Shown one piece after another: positions 1 through 6,836 of a stretch of 37,359 bases of DNA (position 1 is its first letter; each line of letters begins with the position of its first letter). The DNA lies in NCBI GenBank assembly GCA_026709625.1, contig JAPOSR010000067.1, forward strand, positions 1 to 37,359, written 5' to 3'. The position numbers were made by a program, and so were the translations under genes. Under the pieces are notes generated by a model that saw nothing but the letters and a program-made list of their open reading frames with translations, searched no databases and was not told where the DNA came from. The stretch is from Chloroflexota bacterium. Its GTDB lineage: Bacteria > Chloroflexota > Anaerolineae > Aggregatilineales > Phototrophicaceae.

Positions 1-35
1 AGAGCAGCGCCTGGCTATCGCGCGGGCGCTGCTCT
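1..35. repeat. 11-bp inverted repeat with inverted 13-bp centre inside ABC ATPase gene
   Basis: Positions 1-11 and 25-35 are perfect inverted repeats and 12-24 is the loop. Read on the plus strand, 2-34 encodes EQRLAIARALL, the normal continuation after LSGGQ in ABC ATPases. The gene itself lies on the minus strand and is non-canonical through the loop. Flipping 12-24 restores the motif exactly. Confidence 0.8.
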
Positions 36-448
36 TGCCCGCCAGACAGCTTCGCAGCCGGCTCATCCACCAGCCCGGCTTCGAGCGATGCCTGCGCCAT
101 CAGCTCCAAGATGGCTTTGCGAGGCAGCGCTTTGCCATGCAGGCGCGCGCCAAAGCCGATATTGTCCGCCACGCTGCCTTCAAAGGTCGTCGACTTCTGA
201 AAAAGCATGCCGACTTTGCGCCGCAGTTCAGTGATGGGCAGCTCGTTGATGTCGCGCCCATCCAGCAGGATCCTGCCCGCTTCAAGGTCGTTCAGCCGAT
301 TGATGCAGCGCAGCAGCGAGCTCTTGCCACTGCCGCTGCGCCCGATGACCACCAACAGATCGCCCGCGGCCACTTCCAGCGAGATATCGCGCAGGACCAC
401 TTTGCCGCCTCGCTTAAGCTGCAGTTGACGAATGGATAACCTGGACAT
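1..448 (-). CDS. ABC transporter ATP-binding protein, partial and scrambled at 3' end
   Basis: ATPase subunit that would power a membrane transporter; substrate unknown. From ATG at 448 the frame shows a Walker A GRSGSGKSS (residues 36-44), a Q-loop GMLFQK (80-85) and the signature LSGGQEQR (134-141). The start follows a GGAG ribosome site seven bases upstream. The stretch RRKVGMLFQK...FEGSVADNIGFGARLHGK resembles PstB-like and FetA/YbbL-type ATPases; this is a weak family guess. After residue 141 the frame reads PRDSQALL instead of the expected continuation. The expected EQRLAIARALL is readable on the opposite strand at 2-34, between 11-bp inverted repeats at 1-11 and 25-35. So the last 25 bases are an inverted copy of the true sequence, probably an assembly effect at a contig end. 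Walker B, D-loop and H-loop are outside the window. Confidence 0.85.
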   Translation of the reverse strand, partial: MSRLSIRQLQLKRGGKVVLRDISLEVAAGDLLVVIGRSGSGKSSLLRCINRLNDLEAGRILLDGRDINELPITELRRKVGMLFQKSTTFEGSVADNIGFGARLHGKALPRKAILELMAQASLEAGLVDEPAAKLSGGQEQRPRDSQALL

Positions 449-784
449 GCGACATCTCCTCTCCGCGCATCGCCGCCCGATTGTAGCGCAACTCCCGCAG
501 CGCCTCCGGCAGGCCCAACAGGCTGATGCGCTGCCCTAGAAGGCGAATGGACGGGTTGGGAGTGGCGGTTTTTGTGGATGCGCGTCGCTTTGCCTCCACC
601 CCAAACCTCTCCCAACAATGAGGGAGGGGCTTGCATGCTGCGGCAGCGCAAGGAAAACTCCCCATCCTTCGTTCTGGGGGCTGGTTGCCATATCCACGCA
701 AATCGCCACTTCCTCGTACCGCCAAACTTGACAGATTGCCCAGACTCGAGTAGCCTTGCAGATATTAGACAAGGGGCGGCGTGT
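449..784. other. Intergenic region with dispersed repeat copy
   Basis: No convincing gene is seen between the divergent ABC ATPase and coiled-coil genes. It holds one copy of a GC-rich palindromic repeat (591-684). A short minus-strand open stretch at about 455-545 reads protein-like (LLGLPEALRELRYNRAAM) and could be a remnant of an older gene, but it has no clear start or family. A minus-strand TACAAT lies at 480-485 upstream of the ABC gene, without a recognisable -35 element. Confidence 0.5.
591..684 (-). repeat. Dispersed GC-rich palindromic repeat, copy A
   Basis: Read on the minus strand this copy carries CCCCCAGAACGAAGG, GGGGAGTT, then CCCCTCCCTCATTGTTGGGAGAGG and TTTGGGGTGGAGG. The same blocks occur in the same order at 25315-25423, so it is a roughly 100-bp composite element. 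The second block is an inverted repeat (CCCTCCC / GGGAGAGG). Related partial copies occur inside the restriction gene at 1511-1556 and 2802-2940. Confidence 0.75.
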
Positions 785-1267
785 ATGCTTGGCCCAGCCG
801 ACATTCGAATCGAGCGCGTCGAAAACGACATTGAAACAATGCGCGCGACGATGCGCACAATCGTGGATCGTCACGAAACAATGGTCGACCTGCTGAATGA
901 AACGCGCGACATCGCCATCGATAATCGTTCGCGCCTGGGTCGCGTCGATGAGCGGATGGATCGTGTTGAAGTGCGACTGGATCGCATCGAAGTGCGGTTG
1001 GACCGCATCGAACTGCGCATGGAAATGGTCGATAACCGGTTAGACCGGCTGGAAGAGATCTGTGCGGAAAACCGCAATTTGATACGCGAAAACCGCGACG
1101 CGATACGCGAAAACCGCGACATGATACTCGAGAACCGCGACATGATACTCGAGAACCGCAATTTGATACTCGAGAACCGAGACGCCCTGCGCGAAAACCG
1201 CGCCATCTTGGTCAGCATTGCCGACCATTTTGGTTTGACCTATGCGCAGCCCGACAGCGACGCCTAG
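785..1267 (+). CDS. Heptad-repeat coiled-coil protein
   Basis: Function unknown. The chosen ATG at 785 follows AAGGGGCGG; the frame is open upstream to 572, but that part is repeat-derived and reads as non-coding. The protein has 160 residues, mostly uninterrupted seven-residue periodicity. The first half has repeats like RVEVRLD, RIEVRLD, RIELRME. The second half has seven consecutive units of the type ENRDMIL / ENRNLIR / ENRDALR (1067-1213, 21-bp DNA period). This predicts a long, charged, parallel coiled coil without membrane segments or enzyme motifs; a short C-terminal tail follows. It converges on the restriction gene, whose out-of-frame 3' end stops seven bases away. Length could vary by gain or loss of 21-bp units. 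Confidence 0.75.
   Translation: MLGPADIRIERVENDIETMRATMRTIVDRHETMVDLLNETRDIAIDNRSRLGRVDERMDRVEVRLDRIEVRLDRIELRMEMVDNRLDRLEEICAENRNLIRENRDAIRENRDMILENRDMILENRNLILENRDALRENRAILVSIADHFGLTYAQPDSDA
1067..1213 (+). repeat. 21-bp tandem repeat encoding seven heptads
   Basis: Seven consecutive 21-bp units starting at 1067, 1088, 1109, 1130, 1151, 1172 and 1193, each beginning GA(A/G)AACCG. They encode heptads starting ENR. Two neighbouring units are nearly identical, suggesting recent duplication. Confidence 0.85.
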
Positions 1268-1273
1268 CTGAAA

Positions 1274-1513
1274 TCAGCCCGCCCGCTGCAAGTTCAAAGC
1301 CAGCAGGCGCCGCAGCATCGCTTCTTCATCATCCAGCACAGCACAGCCCCAGCCATAGGCAGCGCACACGGCGCGATCCAAGTCCCGATGCAGCTCGTCC
1401 AGGCGCGGGGCGAAGTCGGCGGCGGCCGGCTTGACCCTCATGTCGCTCTCGCCACGCCAGACTTGCAGCGCGTTGTACAGGTTGGTCAGCGTGCGGTCTT
1501 TGCGGGATTTTTC
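1274..1513 (-). pseudogene. Out-of-frame 3' end of the type IIL restriction-modification gene
   Basis: The minus strand reads GEKSRKDRTLTNLYN..., through AVCAAYGWGCAVLDDEEA to LLALNLQRAG and a TGA at 1274-1276. This matches the usual C-terminus of MmeI-family enzymes (KRTLTNLYN ... D.AV.AAYGW ... LLALN). It lies one frame away from the main gene and joins it if the G tract at 1515-1528 is 12 or 15 long instead of 14. The sequence is intact, with no internal stop, which argues against an old pseudogene. The restored gene would run 4386 to 1274, about 1037 residues. Confidence 0.85.
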
Positions 1514-4386
1514 ACCCCCCCCCCCCCCTCACTCATTGTTGGGGTGGGGGGCAATGGATTCAGCCACGCCTCCCGCTCTTCGTGCAGCTGGGCGGCGGCA
1601 GCGCTGATGGCGGCATGCGCGGGGTGGGATTCGTCTTCGCTGCCCGGCGGCCAGGGGAATGGGAAGGTCTCGAATGTGGTGGTCGGCGTGTAGCGGCGCG
1701 CGGGACCCAAAGTTGAGCCAGTATGCAATGCCCAAACTTCGTGGATTCTTGAGTGCAAAACGCCGAAGAAGTAGTCATCTTCACGAGCGATGGCGACGGT
1801 GGTTGAATCGCAAAGAACGCGGATGTCCAGCCACGCATAGATTCTATGTTTTGATGTCAAGGGAGTGCAAATATATTGATTGCACTTTGCAAGTGCTTTC
1901 CGCATTCCGGGTCGAGCTTCTGCATGTATCCACCAGTAGACTCGATGATTTTTCCGCCTCAAGTTTTTTCTTTTCAGATAAACATTGTCCGCCACGTATT
2001 TGAAGGGGACTATGTATTCCTCAGCCTCTTCAATTGGTGCATGCGCTCCAAAGTCAATAATCCACCTATTTCTAGGACTGATTACAATATCGCTTCCATT
2101 CACCAGTGGCGCGATGACATCCGTATTTGAAAGTCCGCTAGGATTATCCTCTTGCATCATTGTTTTGGCTTGTTTGGCGCTTATGTCAAACGCCCCGCCT
2201 TTCTGAACGCCAATAAATGACAACTTCTGATTTTCTGTGAGAGATTTTGCTTTTGTCAGGTCGAGCTGCGAAGTTAAGTTTGAGTGAACATCCGTTACTA
2301 GCAATCCATCCAATGTTTTCTTTATTTCGCTGCCATTGTCAAATCCGACCATTGAGATTCTTACCGCCGCGCCGTCAAGCACCCATTCCCTGTCCGACCA
2401 CGCCATAAAAATATCGCCCGTATCCTTAATTCGCTTGAGGACTTCTCGGCTGGCCCCGTCCCGAATTGAATTGGTCGCCAGCAATCCCGCGCGTTTTGCT
2501 CGCCCTTTTTCTATTTGTTCTCGCGCGTTTTCAAACCAGTAACAAGCTACATCAATAAACGCTGGCACGCGCCCTTTGTAGTGTTCGCGCAGTCCTTCTA
2601 CATAGTCGTCGCCAAGTTCAATCCGTTGTTTCTTCGCGCCCAAAAACGGCGGATTGCCGACGATGACATCGACTTCGGGCCAATCTGCCCCCACCCCATC
2701 AAGAGGGCGGGGGTTTTCGTCGCTTTTGGTGGGCGCGCCGTATCGTTCCGTATTCTGCTTCATTTGCGAATCGCCATATTCTTCACGATTCCGTTTTTCA
2801 AGCTCCCCCTCCCTCATTTTGGCGGCATCCTGTTTTGTGCGGCTTTGCTCCCCCTCCCTCATTTTGGCGGCATCCCGTTTTGTGCGGCTTTGCTCCCCCT
2901 CCCTCATCTTGGGGGAGGGGGCCGGGGGGTGGGGGGGCGGCAAAATCGCGTCCTTGCAGACGATGTTGTCTTGCAGCTTTTCCAATATCGGCTCGGCGAA
3001 AGCCTGCGCATAGCCGTTGTTGCTGCGCCATTGGATATAGCCAATCCAGACGACGATGCTCGCCAGCGCATGGGCGATCGGGTTCAGCTCGATGCCATAC
3101 ATCTGGCGCGGGTGGACTTCGGGGACGGCCAGCTGAAAGCCGCGCCATAGCGGGTGGTGGATGACGTCTTTTTCCATATCCATCAGCAGCTGCAGCGACA
3201 CATAGAGGAAGTTGCCGCTGCCGCAGGCGGGGTCGAGCACGGTGATGCTGCGGATGCGCTCCAGCATACAATCGCGCAAGTCCAGCAGTTGCTTGCGGGC
3301 ATTCGTCCGGGCGCGGCCTGTCTTCGCCCCGTCATGGCGCTCGCGGATAGGCTGGGCTTGCAGCTGGATGGTTTCCCATTCATAGCGCAGCGGCTGCATC
3401 AGCACTGGTTCGACGATAAGCAGGATGTCCTCGCGCGCGGTGTAATGCGCGCCCAGCTGCGAGCGCTTGTTTGGGTCGAGGCTGCGTTCAAAGAGTGTGC
3501 CAAATATAGACGGCTCGATATCCGACCAGTCCAGCGCCGCCGCCTTCGCCAGCCCACCTAGCGCCTCGCTCGACAGGTCTTCGACCGTGACGACATCGAA
3601 AAGCGTGCCGTTGAAATAGGGGATATCCTGCATCAGCGCTTCGCCTCCGTTGTTCATGGCGACAAACAGATTGTGCACATATTGCTGGAAGACGCTGGGT
3701 TTGCGCCGCGACTGCTCGATGATATGCGTGAAGATGCCTTGCGGGCTTTCGTTGCCGGCGCTGGGCAGCAGCCCGATATCTTCGGCGAAGAGGCAAAAGA
3801 CCAGCTTGGTCAAAAAGAAGGCGATGCGCTGCGGCTCGGCATCCCAGTCGCGCATGTTGTCGGCGATTAGCTGGAAGGCTGTGGCGGCTTCGCGGGTGAC
3901 CTGTTCGCTGTTGAAGCGCGGATGCAGGCGCTGCGGCGCGTGAAACATGTCGCGCAGCCAGCCGAGCGCCCGCGCGTCGGCGATGTCGGCGTGTTTGAAG
4001 CGGTAGACCCGCGGCGCGGCATTGACGAAATTGGTGTGGATCTCCCAGTTGTTGATGTCGGTGACCACCAGCAGCGGCGGGTTCTTGAGGCCTTCGCGAT
4101 AGCCCAGCAACTGCTCATACGCTTCATTCAGATTTCGATATTTGTCCGCCGTTTTGTATTCGATAGCAAAGTGATTTTGAAAATAGACATCGGCGAATCC
4201 ATGCCCGCCGCGCAGCTTCAGCGATGTCTCGAAGGCAAAGTCTTCTCCCGCTGCCGTGCTGCCATCCGCGGGCATGGCGACGCCAACCAGTTGACAGACA
4301 TCCAGGAAGTGCATTTGGGCGATTTGCCGCTCGCGAAGCGGAGGATTCGCCCATTTGTTGACAAATTCTTGCGGCGTCATCGTCAT
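1486..4386 (-). CDS. Type IIL (MmeI-like) restriction-methyltransferase, C-terminus frameshifted
   Basis: Single-chain enzyme that methylates adenine on one strand of its site and cuts unmodified DNA at a distance. The start is ATG at 4386 (MTMTPQEFV); the frame is open to a TTG at 4440, but that extension is not conserved-looking. The nuclease motif D66-X9-E76-Y-K78 fits the MmeI D-X9-EXK site. A helical spacer follows, then SAM motif I DPACGSGNF (385-393), GIELNP (431-436), motif IV NPPF (578-581) and a target-recognition region up to ~880. About 80 repeat-derived residues (482-562) are inserted between motif I and NPPF. Reading ends at 1486 because a 14-G tract shifts the frame; ~70 conserved C-terminal residues remain encoded downstream. 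As read it has 966 residues; MmeI has about 920. The altered C-terminus may disable or change the enzyme. Confidence 0.88.
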   Translation of the reverse strand: MTMTPQEFVNKWANPPLRERQIAQMHFLDVCQLVGVAMPADGSTAAGEDFAFETSLKLRGGHGFADVYFQNHFAIEYKTADKYRNLNEAYEQLLGYREGLKNPPLLVVTDINNWEIHTNFVNAAPRVYRFKHADIADARALGWLRDMFHAPQRLHPRFNSEQVTREAATAFQLIADNMRDWDAEPQRIAFFLTKLVFCLFAEDIGLLPSAGNESPQGIFTHIIEQSRRKPSVFQQYVHNLFVAMNNGGEALMQDIPYFNGTLFDVVTVEDLSSEALGGLAKAAALDWSDIEPSIFGTLFERSLDPNKRSQLGAHYTAREDILLIVEPVLMQPLRYEWETIQLQAQPIRERHDGAKTGRARTNARKQLLDLRDCMLERIRSITVLDPACGSGNFLYVSLQLLMDMEKDVIHHPLWRGFQLAVPEVHPRQMYGIELNPIAHALASIVVWIGYIQWRSNNGYAQAFAEPILEKLQDNIVCKDAILPPPHPPAPSPKMREGEQSRTKRDAAKMREGEQSRTKQDAAKMREGELEKRNREEYGDSQMKQNTERYGAPTKSDENPRPLDGVGADWPEVDVIVGNPPFLGAKKQRIELGDDYVEGLREHYKGRVPAFIDVACYWFENAREQIEKGRAKRAGLLATNSIRDGASREVLKRIKDTGDIFMAWSDREWVLDGAAVRISMVGFDNGSEIKKTLDGLLVTDVHSNLTSQLDLTKAKSLTENQKLSFIGVQKGGAFDISAKQAKTMMQEDNPSGLSNTDVIAPLVNGSDIVISPRNRWIIDFGAHAPIEEAEEYIVPFKYVADNVYLKRKNLRRKNHRVYWWIHAEARPGMRKALAKCNQYICTPLTSKHRIYAWLDIRVLCDSTTVAIAREDDYFFGVLHSRIHEVWALHTGSTLGPARRYTPTTTFETFPFPWPPGSEDESHPAHAAISAAAAQLHEEREAWLNPLPPTPTMSEGGGGVKNPAKTAR
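1511..1556 (-). repeat. Dispersed GC-rich repeat, copy C (in restriction gene 3' end)
   Basis: Carries the CTCACTCATTGTTGGGG core next to the 14-C tract. It encodes PPTPTMSEGGGG in the restriction enzyme, the same kind of Pro-rich then Glu/Gly string that the other copies encode. Confidence 0.7.
1515..1528. repeat. 14-base C/G homopolymer at the frame switch of the restriction gene
   Basis: Fourteen C on the plus strand (G on the coding strand) lie inside a copy of the dispersed palindromic repeat, in the last few codons of the restriction gene. With 14 G the frame ends at 1486; 13 G would stop at once at TGA; 12 or 15 G read through into the conserved C-terminus. Confidence 0.9.
2802..2940 (-). 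repeat. Dispersed repeat copy D with 45-bp tandem expansion
   Basis: Two full 45-bp units start at 2802 and 2847 and a third, partial unit starts at 2892, each beginning GCTCCCCCTCCCTCAT. The 15-codon period keeps the host gene in frame and encodes KMREGEQSRTK(R/Q)DAA repeats between methyltransferase motifs I and IV. The third unit runs into the palindrome CTTGGGGGAGGGGG and a G-rich stretch. Nearby 2689-2716 is another repeat-like C-rich/G-rich inverted pair. Confidence 0.85.
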
Positions 4387-4505
4387 AATTCGTTCTGGCT
4401 GGGTCGGCTGAGCTGAAGCGCGGCTATGCCCCCAGCCCAAACATGCGAGGAGTATCCAACCTCAGTGTCTCCGCGCTGGATTGTTGCCGAGCGAGCTGTT
4501 TGTTT

Positions 4506-5627
4506 TTATGCAAGCCTGGCCAGCTTGCCAAAGAAATCCCGGAAAATGGCATCGCGGTTGATGTCCAGCGCTTCGCGGATGGGGTGGCGGGCTTCGCCAT
4601 GCCGCAGCCAGCGACAATCGGCGGTCAGCCACGGCGCATCGTGCCGGTAAGAAGGCAGCCAGCCCGGCTCTAGCAGCCAGGCGATATTGACCAGATCCCA
4701 AATAATCCAACTGCGCGCGAAGTGCCCGCTCAAACCCTGAAACGGATAATGTGGGTTGTGGGTGTAGAGCCAGTGCAGATAATCGCCGATTGCGCCTTTG
4801 CCGCGCACCCACGCGTCCATCTCGGGCAGCGACAGGCTCAACTGCGCGCCGACATGAAAACCGGGGATATAGACCAGCGGCACGCCACTGTCAAACAGCA
4901 GCTGCGAAGCGATGATGTCCTGCTCCATATTAAAAGACGGCTGCTCGACATCCATCACGGTGGTCGGATAGCCGGCCGTCCAGACCACCACGATGCGCTC
5001 GACCAGCTCTGGCGCCAGCAGCAGCGCCGATGCCACATTGGTGGGCGCGCCGACAGCCAGCACATACAGGGGCGCTTCGGGCGTAGCGGTTTGCGCCTGC
5101 TCAATCAGGTGGGCTGTCGCTTGGCTCTCGACTGGCGCGTCCAGCGATTGCAGATAGCGGTCTGCGCCGCGAAATGCCTTGTCGGCGCAATCCACGCCTA
5201 GTTTTTCGCAGCAGAGCAGGATCTCTTGATAGCTAAGCTCCATGCCCCGCCCCGGTTCGACCATGATCAGGCCTTGCGGGTCGATCTGCGCCAGGTCATT
5301 GATGTCTGTGCCGGCGGCATCCAGTCGCTGCAATTGCTTTTGATAATTCGGCAGCAGGGCGCGTTCTTCGTCTGTGGCGGCGGCGGGATTTTGGCGGGCT
5401 CGGTCGGCGGCGCGCAGCTCGTCCAGGCGGCGCAAGAAGGAATAGGGCGCGGCATAGATGCCTTCAATCTGCAAGACGTCCTGCGAGAGCAGCGCCCAAG
5501 CCAGCGCATACTGATCGTCGATTTCATTGCGCGTATCGGTATCGATGACGCAGCGGACGCGCCCACTGGGCAAGCGCAGCAGATTCTCGTACTGCGCAGC
5601 CGACAAAGCGGGGAAGCGCCCGCTCAT
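4506..5627 (-). CDS. Nucleoside hydrolase family protein (IUNH-like)
   Basis: Predicted N-ribohydrolase that splits the glycosidic bond of a nucleoside or related riboside; substrate unknown. Near the N-terminus it has IDTDTRNEIDDQYAL, a two-residue-longer form of the classic DxDPGxDD calcium site, known from a subgroup of the family. VGAPTNVASAL and FNMEQDIIAS match the mid-protein sugar-binding motifs. The late motif reads IWDLVNIAWLL, so Asp is kept but the His usual in HDP is Trp. At 373 residues it is longer than the usual ~310, with an extra charged segment at about 65-150. Its ATG overlaps the stop of the CoA-transferase gene by four bases (ATGA), so it is translationally coupled as the last gene of a three-gene operon. 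Confidence 0.85.
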   Translation of the reverse strand: MSGRFPALSAAQYENLLRLPSGRVRCVIDTDTRNEIDDQYALAWALLSQDVLQIEGIYAAPYSFLRRLDELRAADRARQNPAAATDEERALLPNYQKQLQRLDAAGTDINDLAQIDPQGLIMVEPGRGMELSYQEILLCCEKLGVDCADKAFRGADRYLQSLDAPVESQATAHLIEQAQTATPEAPLYVLAVGAPTNVASALLLAPELVERIVVVWTAGYPTTVMDVEQPSFNMEQDIIASQLLFDSGVPLVYIPGFHVGAQLSLSLPEMDAWVRGKGAIGDYLHWLYTHNPHYPFQGLSGHFARSWIIWDLVNIAWLLEPGWLPSYRHDAPWLTADCRWLRHGEARHPIREALDINRDAIFRDFFGKLARLA

Positions 5628-6826
5628 GCCAGCGCCCCGTCTGCGCGCAGCTGGGCGATTGCCGGCTGGTCATAACCCAGCTCGGCGGCAACTTCATCGC
5701 TGTGTTCGCCCAGCCGCGGCGGATGACGATGATAGACCAGCGGCGTATCGCTCAGGTGCACGGGCGTGGCCAGCGATTTGACCATGCCCAACGCTGGATG
5801 TTCTAGCTCGACAATCATGCCGCGCTCCAGCAAATGCGGGTCGCCCAGGGCCTCGGCGACTGTGTTGATGCGCCCGCAGGGGACGCCAGCCGCGCGCAAT
5901 TCGTCCAGCCACTGGTCGCAGGTTTTGGCGCGGATGATCTCGCGCACGATGGGCAAAAGCGCCTCATAATTGGCGATGCGCTCGGCATTGGTGGCGAAGC
6001 GGGCATCAGTCGCTAGCTGCTCGCGCCCGACATGGCTGCAAAATGCCCGCCAGACATTGTCGCTGCCGACGCCCAGGATAAACCAGTCGCCATCGCTGCC
6101 TTGCACCGCTTCGTAAGGCACAACCTGCGGATGTCGGTTGCCGCGGCGGGGCGGGTCGGCTGCGTTGGCAAAGTATTCGCCGGCATAATTCTCGAGCCAG
6201 GTAATTTGGCCTTCTTGCAGCGACATATCGATGAATTGTCCCGCGCCGCTTTGGTCGCGCGCGCGCAGAGACGCCAGGATGCCGATGACGGTGAACAAGC
6301 CGCAGGTCATATCGGCGATAGGCGTGGGGAAGCGCATGGGCGCTCCGTCCACCTCGCCGGTCAGGTGCATCGTGCCGCTTTCGGCTTGCGAAACCAGGTC
6401 ATAACCAGGCTGTCCGGCGCGCGGACCACGCCGACCATAACCGCTGATGCTGGCATAGATCAGCCCTGGATTGAGCGCCCGCAGGGTATCATAGTCGATG
6501 CCCGAGCGCTGCAGCGATGCCGTCGTCGCCAGATTGGTCATGAAGACATCGGCTTTGGCAGCCAACTGGTGGATAAAGGCGCGTCCCGCCTCGGCGCGGA
6601 TATTCAGCGCGATGCCGCGTTTGTTGCGATTGACCGCCAAGTAATACGCCGACTGGTCGCCGATGAAAGGCGGCGCCCACTGCCGGGAATTGTCGCCAAC
6701 GCCGGGCCGCTCGATCTTGATGACATCCGCGCCTAGATCGCCCAGGATCATCGCCGCATACGGACCAGCCAGCGCCTGTGTCTGGTCGACTACCTTGATG
6801 CCAGCCAACGGGGCAGCGCCGCTCAT
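5624..6826 (-). CDS. Class III CoA-transferase (CaiB/BaiF family)
   Basis: Moves CoA between acyl groups through a covalent Asp-CoA intermediate; acyl substrate unknown. Starting at ATG 6826 with GAGGG upstream, the protein has 400 residues, the family norm. Seen: N-terminal LAGIKVVDQTQALAGPYA, DLGADVIKIERPGVGD, a QPGYDLVSQAESG motif containing the expected catalytic Asp, GQFIDMSLQEG, and PCGRINTVAEAL near the C-terminus. The frame is open further upstream to 7009, but that part overlaps the previous gene and is discarded. It starts 10 bases after the substrate-binding protein gene and overlaps the nucleoside hydrolase start by four bases. A transporter protein, CoA-transferase and nucleoside hydrolase together suggest a catabolic route for an imported compound. 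Confidence 0.92.
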   Translation of the reverse strand: MSGAAPLAGIKVVDQTQALAGPYAAMILGDLGADVIKIERPGVGDNSRQWAPPFIGDQSAYYLAVNRNKRGIALNIRAEAGRAFIHQLAAKADVFMTNLATTASLQRSGIDYDTLRALNPGLIYASISGYGRRGPRAGQPGYDLVSQAESGTMHLTGEVDGAPMRFPTPIADMTCGLFTVIGILASLRARDQSGAGQFIDMSLQEGQITWLENYAGEYFANAADPPRRGNRHPQVVPYEAVQGSDGDWFILGVGSDNVWRAFCSHVGREQLATDARFATNAERIANYEALLPIVREIIRAKTCDQWLDELRAAGVPCGRINTVAEALGDPHLLERGMIVELEHPALGMVKSLATPVHLSDTPLVYHRHPPRLGEHSDEVAAELGYDQPAIAQLRADGALA

Positions 6827-6836
6827 ATCAGGTCCC

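Noticed and set aside
1067..1213. Possible CRISPR-like array of 21-bp repeats
   Set aside because: Units are adjacent without spacers and encode heptads in a coding frame.
2802..2921. 45-bp repeats as a CRISPR array or origin iterons
   Set aside because: Only 2.7 copies, no spacers, and they encode a linker inside the restriction enzyme in frame.
4387..4440. Upstream TTG start for the restriction enzyme at 4440
   Set aside because: The extra residues (GWGHSRASAQPTQPERI) look like leader sequence; ATG 4386 or 4380 fits the conserved MmeI-type N-terminus.
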